Assembly (NCBI GenBank): GCA_947345935.1
Contig: CAMZZN010000008.1
Coordinates: 1-64,000, forward strand
Direction of reading: 5' to 3'
Length of the DNA: 64,000 nucleotides
DNA from: an uncultured Ruminococcus sp.
GTDB taxonomy: Bacteria > Bacillota > Clostridia > Oscillospirales > Ruminococcaceae
Positions 1-7,037 of the stretch are shown here, piece after piece. Under the pieces are notes generated by a model that saw only the letters and a list, made by a program, of their open reading frames with translations, ran no database searches and was not told the DNA's origin. Position 1 is the first letter of the stretch, and each line of letters opens with the position of its first letter. A program made the translations under genes and the position numbers.

Positions 1-238
1 GAGTCACAAGGGCTGTCCTTATGATAATGCTGTTGCCGAGGCAACCTACAAAATTTTTAAAACAGAATTTGTTATGAATAAAACTTTTGATTCTCTTGAT
101 CTGCTTAGATATGAGCTTGCTGATTATGTTCATTGGTTCAATAATTTTCGTATTCACGGCTCTCTCGGTTATCTTTCTCCGGTTCAGTTCAAAGCTTCTC
201 TCCCGGCTAAATAATTTCTGTCCTATTTTCGGTTGACA
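1..238 (+). mobile_element. Right end of an IS3-family insertion sequence
   Basis: The window opens inside an IS. After the transposase stop at 212-214 the DNA reads through TGTCCTATTTTCGGTTGACA (219-238), whose reverse complement begins TGTCAACCGAAAATAGGACA. This has the look of an IS150-subgroup terminal inverted repeat, and IS3-family elements end in CA. The element therefore most likely stops at 238. The left end is outside the window, so neither the pairing of the ends nor a target duplication can be checked. Confidence 0.75.
2..214 (+). CDS. IS3-family transposase OrfB, C-terminal fragment
   Basis: Reading from base 2 gives 70 codons in the frame of an IS3/IS150-type integrase: KGCPYDNAVAEATYKIFKTE near the start, then DYVHWFNNFRIHGSLGY and LSPVQF. 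The Glu in the first segment is the expected last residue of the DDE catalytic triad, and the N-x-x-R-x-H-x-x-L-G-Y block is the conserved C-terminal end of the rve domain. Family knowledge: this subunit cuts and joins the IS ends. Only the last part is present because the window begins inside the gene. Function is well supported; whether the complete element is intact is unknown. Confidence 0.85.
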   Translation, partial: SHKGCPYDNAVAEATYKIFKTEFVMNKTFDSLDLLRYELADYVHWFNNFRIHGSLGYLSPVQFKASLPAK

Positions 239-424
239 ATTCACGTTAATGTTACGGTAAACGGCAGAACATCTGCAATCAGCGGAAATAAGCGATATGC
301 GTGGGGCGGTCCGGAGGCGGATGTCGCTTATATGCAGAATGATTCTGGTACTCTTGATGTTTCGATCAATGTTGAAAATGCAGCTGAAGAATTTACTATT
401 TGGGGTATCGGCATAGTAGAATAA
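239..424 (+). pseudogene. 3' remnant of a gene cut by the IS element
   Basis: Directly after the predicted IS end an open frame runs from 239 to a TAA at 424 with no start codon or ribosome binding site of its own; the nearest start-like codon (TTG 233) lies inside the IS terminus. The 61 residues (VNVTVNGRTSAISGNKRYAW ... FTIWGIGIVE) are beta-rich with alternating hydrophobic and polar residues, as at the end of a carbohydrate-binding or other secreted beta-sandwich module. In R. albus-type genomes a CBM37-like C-terminal module would be a natural candidate, but I cannot confirm the family. I read it as the tail of a gene separated from its 5' part by the IS. A strong terminator follows at once, fitting a true gene end. 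Confidence 0.5.
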
Positions 425-462
425 TTTGTGCAGAAATCTGCTATAATATTCCTGACATACAG

Positions 463-503
463 AATCCCCGTTGATACGACGAATAATCGTATTAACGGGG
501 ATT
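463..503. terminator. Bidirectional terminator hairpin
   Basis: A 17-bp stem pairs 463-479 (AATCCCCGTTGATACGA) with 487-503, one G-T pair, 7-base loop. A T-rich tail (TTTTCTCATTTCTTTT) follows on the plus strand and an A/T-rich flank lies on the other side. It sits between the plus-strand remnant and the converging GH53 gene, so it probably serves both. Confidence 0.85.
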
Positions 504-506
504 TTC

Positions 507-1994
507 TCATTTCTTTTCAAGAAGCATATGTTTCATTATGCATAGGTCGAATACATCCAATTTGTCATCTTTACACAGATCTGCAGCTTTCCAGTCAACA
601 AGTGCAGTGTCCGGATTAACCAAGAGCCATTTCTGGAAAAGAACGACATCGGCTACAGTAAACTCACCATCCGCATTTATGTCCCCCTTTACTTTCGGCT
701 CATCAGGTTTTGGAGGCACCTTTTTCTGCGGATAAATATTTCGGAATACTTCGAGTGATTTCAAAGGTTTGCCGCTGAAATCAAATAAAGCCTGATTGTC
801 ATAGGCGGAACCGCCTGCACTGTTTACTGACTTATCATATTCCGCTGCATAGTCAGTCGCCCAGCCCGAGCCGTATTTATTCCACAATTCGTTCTGCTGT
901 TCCCACGAAATATTATTGACGCCCAACCATGCAGGCTCCCAGTAAAAAACGCCGATGCCCTTATTTTTTACATTTGCAACTGCCTGAAATACGTCGGCAA
1001 GGCACTGTGCTTGTCCGTCTACGGATATATCATATCTGAAAACAGCATTGTCAGAATCTGCCGAGACAGCATTTCCAAACGTATCGCCGTCCTGATTGGT
1101 ATATGGATAAGCCGTTTCAGCAACCATAACATATTTGTCGTATTTATTGGCAATCTCCTGGAGAACAGCCGTAAGATTTTCGGTAGTTCCGTGCCAGTAT
1201 GGATAGTATGAAGTGGCGAATACATCATAATCAAGGCCGTATTCATTCATGACCTGTGCATACCATGCGTAGTAGCCAGTAGATGGATTTGCAAAGTGAT
1301 GTGCGATCAGGATAGATCTATCAAAGTCACGGACAGCTTTATTTCCGCTGGAAAAAAGGTCGCAGATCTTATACATATCCTTTTCTCCGCAGAAAAAACA
1401 ATTGGTTTCGTTGCCGACCTGAACCATACCAATTTTTCCTCCCGATTCGGATATAGTTTCGAGAACCCATGAAGTGTATTTGTATATCTCGCCTTTCAGC
1501 GTTTCATGGTCATGCTGCTGCCAGTATTTAGGACGTGTCTGTTTTTCGGGATCCGCCCAGAAATCGGAATATTGTATATCTACAAGCAGCTTCATATCAT
1601 ATTTCGCCGCACGTTTTCCAATTTCCGCAGCCGTATACAGATCGCAGTTTCCTCCGCCATAGCTGTTTCCGTTTTTGTCATATGGTTCATTCCAGACACG
1701 TACTCTGATGTAATTCACGCCGTATTCAGAGAGCGTCTTAAAAATATCCTGCTTTCTGCCGTATTCATTATAAAATTCAACACCTGCTTTTTCTATTGCT
1801 AATATTGAAGATATATCAACTCCTCTTATTGGTTCTCCTCCATTTACCGACATATCAAAGCTTCCAAAATCAACCGATTTATCCGCTGCATAAGATATAT
1901 TTTGTTGATGTGTCCGAAACGGACAGTTATAAGCCGTTAACGTTATGAGAAGAACCGCTGAAGCTATGGCGGCTGTTAATTTTCTCAGTTTCAT
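507..1994 (-). CDS. Secreted GH53 endo-beta-1,4-galactanase with type I dockerin
   Basis: A 495-residue exported enzyme predicted to cut beta-1,4-galactan side chains of pectin. It starts with a Sec signal peptide (basic MKLRK, hydrophobic core about residues 6-22). The catalytic domain spans about 53-425: GVDISS start, the acid/base Glu in VQVGNETN (E196) and the nucleophile Glu in MVAETAYPY (E293), both in family-53 positions (clan GH-A). A Pro-rich linker (KKVPPKPDEPK) leads to a dockerin at about 436-495 with two calcium-loop repeats, DINADGEFTVADV and DLCKDDKLDVFDL. The dockerin implies docking to a cohesin-bearing scaffold or the cell surface. A good ribosome binding site (GGGGGA) and a sigma-A promoter precede it, so it is a single-gene unit ending at the shared terminator. 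No catalytic residue seems missing. Confidence 0.93.
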   Translation of the reverse strand: MKLRKLTAAIASAVLLITLTAYNCPFRTHQQNISYAADKSVDFGSFDMSVNGGEPIRGVDISSILAIEKAGVEFYNEYGRKQDIFKTLSEYGVNYIRVRVWNEPYDKNGNSYGGGNCDLYTAAEIGKRAAKYDMKLLVDIQYSDFWADPEKQTRPKYWQQHDHETLKGEIYKYTSWVLETISESGGKIGMVQVGNETNCFFCGEKDMYKICDLFSSGNKAVRDFDRSILIAHHFANPSTGYYAWYAQVMNEYGLDYDVFATSYYPYWHGTTENLTAVLQEIANKYDKYVMVAETAYPYTNQDGDTFGNAVSADSDNAVFRYDISVDGQAQCLADVFQAVANVKNKGIGVFYWEPAWLGVNNISWEQQNELWNKYGSGWATDYAAEYDKSVNSAGGSAYDNQALFDFSGKPLKSLEVFRNIYPQKKVPPKPDEPKVKGDINADGEFTVADVVLFQKWLLVNPDTALVDWKAADLCKDDKLDVFDLCIMKHMLLEKK

Positions 1995-2034
1995 AAATAA
2001 TTCCCCCTTTTGTATTTAAATTTTTGTTACATAT

Positions 2035-2063
2035 ATTATATCACCAATGTCGGAAAAAGTCAA
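2035..2063 (-). promoter_or_regulatory. Sigma-A promoter of the GH53 gene
   Basis: On the minus strand TTGACT (2058-2063) is separated by exactly 17 bases from TATAAT (2035-2040), about 40 bases before the GH53 start. Near-consensus boxes and ideal spacing make this a strong candidate. Confidence 0.75.
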
Positions 2064-2107
2064 AGGAATTACACACAGATGCCGGAGCTTATGAAAGCAT
2101 ATTGCTG

Positions 2108-2998
2108 CTAAGCATTTAGATTTCCATATTCCTTTCTGAAATCATTTAGAAAACGTTCTGCCGCCTTCGAGAACACCTGATATTTTTTCCATACAAGATA
2201 CATCTGCGCAGGTTTCAGCGGATAAAACGGACGAAAGCAAAGATTGCTCTCGCCTGTACAATTAATAAGCTTGTCAAGTGTAACGGCATATCCCATTCCT
2301 TCGTCTACGAGTAAAGAACCGTTAAATATAAGATTTGATGTTGCTGTTATTTTTACTTTCTTCTTCGGTATTTCAAGCCATTCAGAAAGATCGGTTGTAT
2401 TCATCATCTGTCTTGATACGATCAACGGACGATTCGCAAGCATATCAGAAGTGATGTATTCATTGACTGCTAAATCACTGTCCTTACGCATAAGTATTCC
2501 CCACTTGTCATAAACAGGAAATCTGATATGTTCAAAACTTGAAAAATCTGATGGTTCAAATAATACTCCAAAGTCAACAAGACCTTTGTTCAGCTTGTCT
2601 ATTACGTCTATTGAGTCGCAGCTTATATTGTGAAATATAATTCCCGGATGTTCATTCTGGATTTTTCGTACAATTTTTGCGATGATTCTGACAGCGTCCG
2701 TTTCGCCTGCGCCAACATAAACGTCACCCGTGATTTCTTCGTTTCCTGCAATCATTTCTGTTTCTGTTTTTTCGACAAGATCAATTATTTCTTCTGCTCG
2801 TTTTCTGAGAAGCATTCCGTCCTCGGTCAGCTGGATGCTATGATTGCTTCGTTTTAAAAGTTTTTTTCCAATCTCATTCTCAAGCTGATGAAGCTGCCTT
2901 GACAGTGTTGGCTGCGTTATGTGAAGCTTTTCAGCTGCTCTTGTAATATTTTCTTCTCTTGCTACGGTTAAAAAATAGCGCAATACTCTGATTTCCAT
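2108..2998 (-). CDS. LysR-type transcriptional regulator
   Basis: A 296-residue LysR-family activator/repressor. The N-terminal winged helix-turn-helix is plain: MEIRVLRYFLTVAREENITR, then AAEKLHITQPTLSRQLHQLE and a typical LLKRSNHSIQLTEDG wing. Residues from about 90 onward form the two-lobed inducer-binding domain (DVYVGAGETDAVRIIAKIVR at its start). I start at ATG 2998 because AGGAGGTGCTTT lies just upstream; a longer reading from 3085 has no ribosome binding site. It is divergent from a small gene, a dockerin-flavodoxin and a CMD-cupin protein, the layout in which LysR proteins usually control the opposite operon. Its own -35 region overlaps inverted repeats that look like its operator. 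The effector is unknown. Confidence 0.93.
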   Translation of the reverse strand: MEIRVLRYFLTVAREENITRAAEKLHITQPTLSRQLHQLENEIGKKLLKRSNHSIQLTEDGMLLRKRAEEIIDLVEKTETEMIAGNEEITGDVYVGAGETDAVRIIAKIVRKIQNEHPGIIFHNISCDSIDVIDKLNKGLVDFGVLFEPSDFSSFEHIRFPVYDKWGILMRKDSDLAVNEYITSDMLANRPLIVSRQMMNTTDLSEWLEIPKKKVKITATSNLIFNGSLLVDEGMGYAVTLDKLINCTGESNLCFRPFYPLKPAQMYLVWKKYQVFSKAAERFLNDFRKEYGNLNA

Positions 2999-3038
2999 AA
3001 AGCACCTCCTGCTAAGATACTGAACAGGCTCTAAAATT

Positions 3039-3067
3039 ATTATACCATATTTAGAAATGCTTTTCAA
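3039..3067 (-). promoter_or_regulatory. Promoter of the lysR gene
   Basis: On the minus strand TTGAAA (3062-3067), 17 bases, TATAAT (3039-3044), 41 bases before the start codon. The -35 box lies inside a palindrome (3055-3073), consistent with autoregulation. Confidence 0.7.
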
Positions 3068-3083
3068 GCATTTATTTAAATGC
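3055..3083. promoter_or_regulatory. Overlapping palindromes, probable LysR operator
   Basis: AAATGCTT-TTC-AAGCATTT (3055-3073) is a perfect 8-bp inverted repeat, and its right arm forms a second one, GCATTT-ATTT-AAATGC (3068-3083). The result is three evenly placed copies of an AAATGC half-site between the divergent promoters. LysR proteins commonly bind such tandem dyads. Assignment to this regulator is inference from position. Confidence 0.55.
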
Positions 3084-3093
3084 AAAATAAGTA

Positions 3094-3123
3094 TTGGACT
3101 TTTATATTCTGATAAAGTATAAT
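3094..3123 (+). promoter_or_regulatory. Promoter of the small gene and flavodoxin operon
   Basis: TTGGAC (3094-3099), 18 bases, TATAAT (3118-3123), just upstream of the ribosome binding site of the 3149 gene. The 18-base spacing and proximity to the LysR palindromes suit an activated promoter. Confidence 0.6.
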
Positions 3124-3148
3124 GAAGTTAGAGGAAGGACGTGATGAT

Positions 3149-3382
3149 ATGCCGATAATTGAATCTGAAAGTTTGGAAGAATATCTTAATGATGTAGGCT
3201 GTTCCCTAAAAGAAAAAGCTGAAATTATGGAATATGCCAAAAATCAAGATATAAAAAACATCGTTCGGCTGCTTCGCAGGCACAGGCAGTCAACACTCGA
3301 TATAATTCATAAGGAAGAAAAGCAAATCAGCTGTCTTGATTACCTTCTTTTTCAGCTTGAAAAAGTACAGTCCCGACAGTGA
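3149..3382 (+). CDS. Small uncharacterised protein (77 aa)
   Basis: A short cytoplasmic, mostly helical, charged protein beginning MPIIESESLEEYLNDVGCSL and ending LLFQLEKVQSRQ. I choose ATG 3149 because GGAAGG lies about 10 bases upstream; an ATG at 3122 falls on the -10 box of the promoter and is unlikely. The central segment EYAKNQDIKNIVRLLRRHRQ looks like an amphipathic helical pair. No family is recognised with certainty; similar small helical proteins occur beside regulators in Clostridia. It is the first gene downstream of the divergent LysR promoter and may be co-transcribed with the flavodoxin gene, although an inverted-repeat element lies between them. Confidence 0.6.
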   Translation: MPIIESESLEEYLNDVGCSLKEKAEIMEYAKNQDIKNIVRLLRRHRQSTLDIIHKEEKQISCLDYLLFQLEKVQSRQ

Positions 3383-3550
3383 AAGCAATGCCGTTAACTT
3401 AATGGGACTTTGTCTTCCTGTCAAAGGGGGAATCAACTCTTTGGAAATTCATTATTAAAGCAAGTGTCCATAGTGACATAGGAGATGACTGATAGACTAA
3501 AATCTGACTGTGCAATCTTCCGTACAATCTTTGTGCGGTGTTGCTTAAAA
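3382..3550. repeat. Non-coding inverted-repeat element, family B (degenerate copy)
   Basis: The right end (3522-3550: CAATCTTTGTGCGGTGTTGC then TTAAAA) matches the right end of the element at 15813-15992. The left end is degenerate (AAGCAATGCCG from 3383). The internal part at 3390-3450 also resembles 49105-49170 (shared TTAACTTAATG). It carries no plausible gene. It starts on the stop codon of the preceding gene and ends next to the ribosome binding site of the following one, so transcripts probably run through it. Confidence 0.6.
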
Positions 3551-3565
3551 CTAGGAGGTGCTATA

Positions 3566-3904
3566 ATGAAAAACAGAATAATCTCTTTATTCGTTATAAT
3601 TGCAGCAGTATTCTGCGGCCGTTCTGAGTTTTTAAACAAAACATCAACAGCGGAAGAAACCGGGCAGACAAACTATAGTTATACTATACAGGACGCTATA
3701 AATCTACAGGATTTTCTACTTAAAAGACCTACAGAAGAAAATCTTAAGGGCAAGCCGTATGATATGAATAATGACGGAGTATGGGATGTATTTGATCTTT
3801 GTCTGATGAAACATAAACTGCTGGTTCCGTCTGAAAGCGGTAATGATACAATTGTCGTGTATTTTTCAAGAACAAATAATACGGAAAAATTGCAGAACAC
3901 ATAA
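3566..3904 (+). CDS. Exported dockerin-flavodoxin protein, part 1 (before frameshift)
   Basis: Starts at ATG 3566 behind a strong AGGAGGT. The 112 residues comprise a hydrophobic export signal (MKNRIISLFVIIAAVFCG), a dockerin-like segment at about 41-87 whose second calcium loop is clear (DMNNDGVWDVFDLCLMKHKLL, resembling the GH53 dockerin of this window) and whose first repeat is degenerate, and then the first strand and FMN phosphate loop of a flavodoxin (TIVVYFSRTNNTEK). The frame ends at a TAA (3902-3904) just after a run of five A (3885-3889). Adding one A, or a -1 slip, continues as KIAEHIIDLMNADSYEIE into the next open frame. I read 3566-4686 as one gene with a frameshift: a mutation, a sequencing error, or programmed slippage. 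Confidence 0.75.
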   Translation: MKNRIISLFVIIAAVFCGRSEFLNKTSTAEETGQTNYSYTIQDAINLQDFLLKRPTEENLKGKPYDMNNDGVWDVFDLCLMKHKLLVPSESGNDTIVVYFSRTNNTEKLQNT

Positions 3905-3912
3905 TTGATCTG

Positions 3913-4686
3913 ATGAATGCAGACAGCTATGAAATCGAAGCTGCTGTGCCTTATACGGATGCAGATATTCGTTATCAGGATACCGGCTGCCGTGCCAACA
4001 GGGAACAGAATGATAAAACAGTACGTCCGGAAATTGCGGAGCCTATCGGCTCAATCGACAGCTATGACGTGATTTTTATAGGATATCCCATATGGTGGGG
4101 AGAAGAGCCACGCATTATTGATACGTTTCTTGAAAGCTTTGATTTTTCAGATAAAATAGTGATTCCGTTCTGCACATCGGGAAGCAGCGGAATTGCTGCA
4201 AGCGAAAAAAATATTGCAGATCTTGTACCTATCGGAAAACAGCTTGAAGGAAAGCACTTCTCAACAGGTGCGTCAGAATCAGAAGTTGAAGCATGGCTTA
4301 AGGATATTGATATTATGAAAGATAATGCAGAAGAAAAATTATACTTGACAATTAATGATATAAAAATACCTGCATCATTTGAGAATAACAGTTCTGCGGA
4401 TGCTCTGAAAGAAAAATTATCTGAGAGCAATATTGTTATTGAAGCACACGATTATGGAAACTTTGAAAAAGTTGGTTCGCTTGGCTTCACACTTCCACGT
4501 AATGACACACAAATAAAAACAGAACCGGGTGATCTGATTCTATATCAAGGAAATCAGTTTGTTGTTTATTATGATGAAAATTCGTGGAATTTTACAAAAC
4601 TCGGTCATTTGGATAACATGACGCAAGAAGATTTAAAATCGCTGCTTGGTGACGGAAATGTAACTATTACGCTGTCATTAAAATAA
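3913..4686 (+). CDS. Exported dockerin-flavodoxin protein, part 2 (flavodoxin + cyclophilin-like)
   Basis: Continuation of the preceding frame after a one-base shift; the ATG at 3913 has no ribosome binding site, so it is probably not an independent start. Residues to about 135 complete a flavodoxin domain: DVIFIGYPIWWGEEPRIID is the typical FMN-binding loop and VIPFCTSGSSGIAASEKNI the second one. From about 140 a cyclophilin-like beta-barrel domain follows (EKLYLTINDIKIPASFENNS, then GDLILYQGNQFVVYYDENSW). Flavodoxin plus cyclophilin-like domains are known from lipoproteins and secreted proteins of gut Firmicutes; an added dockerin is unusual. Its neighbour, a CMD-cupin protein, suggests a redox or detoxification role. 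No electron donor outside the cell is evident. Confidence 0.75.
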   Translation: MNADSYEIEAAVPYTDADIRYQDTGCRANREQNDKTVRPEIAEPIGSIDSYDVIFIGYPIWWGEEPRIIDTFLESFDFSDKIVIPFCTSGSSGIAASEKNIADLVPIGKQLEGKHFSTGASESEVEAWLKDIDIMKDNAEEKLYLTINDIKIPASFENNSSADALKEKLSESNIVIEAHDYGNFEKVGSLGFTLPRNDTQIKTEPGDLILYQGNQFVVYYDENSWNFTKLGHLDNMTQEDLKSLLGDGNVTITLSLK

Positions 4687-4767
4687 ATGAAACGTAGACG
4701 GTGATAGGCGAAAAAGCAGCAGTCATTTCAACAGTCTTAATTACATTTAAGAAAAGGAGAAGAATAT

Positions 4768-5526
4768 ATGAAAGATAAAATAATACAGACAGCCGGAAGA
4801 AGTCAGCTCGGAGAATTTGCTCCTGATTTTGCACATTTTAATGATGATATACTTTTCGGCGAGAACTGGAATAATCATGACATTGATCTGAAAACAAGAT
4901 GTATTGTCACTATAGTTGCTTTGATGTCATCCGGGATCACCGATTCCTCTCTTACATATCATTTGCAAAACGCAAAGTCAAATGGCGTTACAAAATCAGA
5001 AGCGGCAGCCATTATAACGCATACAGCGTTTTATATCAGCTGGCCAAAGGGATGGGCAGTTTTTAAACTTGCTATGGAAGTATGGAATGATAAAGAAATC
5101 GCTGACAACGCCAAATCAAGACACGAGTCAACAATGCTGTTTCCGATCGGAAAACCAAACGACGCATATGCAGAATATTTTATAGGTCAAAGTTATCTTG
5201 CACCTATATCCTTATCGCAAGTCGGAATTTTTAATGTTACGTTTGAACCAAAATGCCGAAACAATTGGCATATACATCATGCTGATAAAGGCGGCGGGCA
5301 AATACTAATATGCGTTGGCGGACGTGGATATTACCAGGAATGGGGAAAAGAACCGATCGAAATGCATCCGGGAGAGTGCATCAACATTCCAACTGGAGTC
5401 AAACACTGGCATGGTGCTGCTCCTGACGACTGGTTTTCACATCTTGCAATAGAAGTTCCGGGTGAAAACTGTTCAAATGAATGGATGGAAGCTGTGAATG
5501 ACGAGCAGTATAGAATATTGAAATAA
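4768..5526 (+). CDS. Carboxymuconolactone decarboxylase-cupin fusion protein
   Basis: A 252-residue cytoplasmic protein with two domains. Residues about 20-112 are a CMD/AhpD-like helical domain (CIVTIVALMSSGITDSSLTY, then HLQNAKSNGVTKSEAAAIIT and YISWPKGWAVFKLAMEVW). It has the His of the gamma-CMD type but no CxxC, so AhpD-like peroxidase chemistry is unlikely. Residues about 150-240 are a cupin with metal-ligand pattern NWHIHHADKGGGQI and GVKHWHGA. Such fusions occur throughout Firmicutes beside flavodoxins and LysR regulators; the reaction is not established. The ribosome binding site (AAAAGGAG) is good and the gene lies 81 bp after the flavodoxin in the same direction, so co-transcription is likely. 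The operon probably ends at the hairpin at 5736. Confidence 0.88.
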   Translation: MKDKIIQTAGRSQLGEFAPDFAHFNDDILFGENWNNHDIDLKTRCIVTIVALMSSGITDSSLTYHLQNAKSNGVTKSEAAAIITHTAFYISWPKGWAVFKLAMEVWNDKEIADNAKSRHESTMLFPIGKPNDAYAEYFIGQSYLAPISLSQVGIFNVTFEPKCRNNWHIHHADKGGGQILICVGGRGYYQEWGKEPIEMHPGECINIPTGVKHWHGAAPDDWFSHLAIEVPGENCSNEWMEAVNDEQYRILK

Positions 5527-5735
5527 CCAAAAATTGTTCTCTATGAGCACAGGTTCTCAACTTTAATCATATAAATAAAAAATGTGTAATCGTCAGGATT
5601 TACAAATCCCGATTATGACCCGGAATGTGCTGCCGGAAATAAAAACTTTTTCACTTTAAATAAATAACTCCCTGTCTGCACAATAAGAGAGTAAATAAGG
5701 GGTTTGTTCTAATTAAGGGACAATCAGAAATCGTT
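5527..5735. other. Intergenic stretch without recognisable gene
   Basis: About 210 bases after the CMD-cupin stop. It contains TTGTTCTCTATGAGCACAGG (5534-5553), which resembles the end of the inverted-repeat element at 62537-62615, and A/T-rich DNA. I see no open frame with a ribosome binding site and no RNA gene. It may be a worn copy of one of the repeat families in this window. Confidence 0.4.
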
Positions 5736-5773
5736 GCCGGCTGCAAGATAATTTTGCAGCCGGCGTTCTTTTG
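5736..5773 (+). terminator. Rho-independent terminator
   Basis: A perfect 11-bp stem, GCCGGCTGCAA (5736-5746) with TTGCAGCCGGC (5754-5764), followed by GTTCTTTTGTT. It separates the flavodoxin/cupin operon from the two-component system. Confidence 0.85.
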
Positions 5774-5850
5774 TTAAGATATGTTTAGTTTTTTATGTGT
5801 GCAGAATGATACCTCAGACAAAAATACCGTAACTGTTTTTTTAGAATATA

Positions 5851-5879
5851 TTGATTATTGTTTTTAGATATGATATAAT
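5851..5879 (+). promoter_or_regulatory. Promoter of the two-component/ABC operon
   Basis: TTGATT (5851-5856), 17 bases, TATAAT (5874-5879), about 70 bases before the histidine kinase start. No other promoter is evident before the end of the ABC permease gene. Confidence 0.65.
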
Positions 5880-5951
5880 AAAAAATAATATGTCGATTCT
5901 ATTTGCTGCTTCAGGGATAAATCCCGTTTCGATGCAGGGAAAGGAGAAATT

Positions 5952-7037
5952 TTGCGAAAAGTTACAGACAAGCTGCTTATTGTCATTTTTTGCTGTACTA
6001 TATGCGGAAGATCGCCTGCCGATATCGTTGTTTTGCTTACTGCGGTCACATTTTCTTCTGTCTGTCAGTACACAGGAAAATCAGCTGTATCGTATATCCT
6101 TGAGTTTATATATGCGCTTTTCTGTTGTGCAGACCCCATATTTATTCTTGCTTTTCCTGTTATAATGTACGACATTTCCGATGACAGAAGGGGAATTCCG
6201 GCGGTTATATCGGCAGGAGCTTTTTGCTTTGTGGCAATATCAGGCAGTATCCAAAATACAGTTTCGATTCTTATTTTCTGCGCTGCTGCCTGCATTCTGC
6301 AATACAGGACAAGCACATATGAACGACTTTACGAAAGCCATATAAAAACCGTCGATACTTCGGCGGAAGTAAACAGACTTCTTAAAGAAAATAATATCAG
6401 GCTTATTGAGAATCAGAATTATGAGATACGTCTTGCAACTCTTAATGAACGTAACAGGATAGCGAGAGAAATACACGATAACGTAGGACATCTTCTTTCA
6501 CGTTCGATTTTGCAGGTGCAGGCTATGAAGCTTATAAATGACGCTGAACTGTTCAGTAAAGGGCTTGATTCTTTCGGAGAATCTCTCGGTAACGCAATGA
6601 CGTCTATAAGACAAAGCGTTCATAATCTTCATAACGATTCAGTCGATCTGTATATATCTCTTAAAGAAGCCGTACGGCCGCTGATCGAAAAAGGAATAGA
6701 TACAGATTATGAATGCCAGTATGTCAGCGTTCCAAATGCAGTGAAAATGTGCGCTGTCGGTGTTGTAAAAGAGGCGGTTTCCAATATAATACGTCACAGC
6801 AATGCGGATCATGCAGAAATATTTTTCTGTGAACATCCGGCATTCTATCAGCTTATAATCAACGATAACGGAAAATGTCAGGATAAAACAGGCATCGGCG
6901 GAATAGGTCTGTCAAATATGCGTGCACGTGTGGAGGAACTCGGAGGAATAATCAATATTACTTCCGGAAAGAATGGTTTCAGGATATTTATTTCAGTTCG
7001 GAAGAAAGGAAAGACATATGAAGATAGCAGTGGTTGA
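5952..7037 (+). CDS. Membrane sensor histidine kinase (NarL/DesK class)
   Basis: A 361-residue kinase that should phosphorylate the response regulator encoded next. I start at TTG 5952 because AAGGAGAA precedes it by 4-5 bases. Residues about 7-120 are a run of four or five hydrophobic helices with almost no extracytoplasmic loop, so the signal is probably sensed within the membrane. A coiled linker (EVNRLLKENNIRLIENQNYE) leads to the HisKA_3 helix with the phosphoacceptor His in RIAREIHDNVGHLLS. The ATPase domain follows with N-box VKEAVSNIIRHSNAD and glycine box GIGGIGLSNMRARVEELGG. The short membrane sensor and the ABC exporter downstream resemble antimicrobial-peptide or envelope-stress sensors, but the ligand is unknown. 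Confidence 0.92.
   Translation: MRKVTDKLLIVIFCCTICGRSPADIVVLLTAVTFSSVCQYTGKSAVSYILEFIYALFCCADPIFILAFPVIMYDISDDRRGIPAVISAGAFCFVAISGSIQNTVSILIFCAAACILQYRTSTYERLYESHIKTVDTSAEVNRLLKENNIRLIENQNYEIRLATLNERNRIAREIHDNVGHLLSRSILQVQAMKLINDAELFSKGLDSFGESLGNAMTSIRQSVHNLHNDSVDLYISLKEAVRPLIEKGIDTDYECQYVSVPNAVKMCAVGVVKEAVSNIIRHSNADHAEIFFCEHPAFYQLIINDNGKCQDKTGIGGIGLSNMRARVEELGGIINITSGKNGFRIFISVRKKGKTYEDSSG

Noticed and set aside
428-619. Plus-strand open frame over the terminator and the end of the GH53 gene
   Set aside because: Starts inside the terminator region and then runs antisense to the dockerin; a shadow frame.
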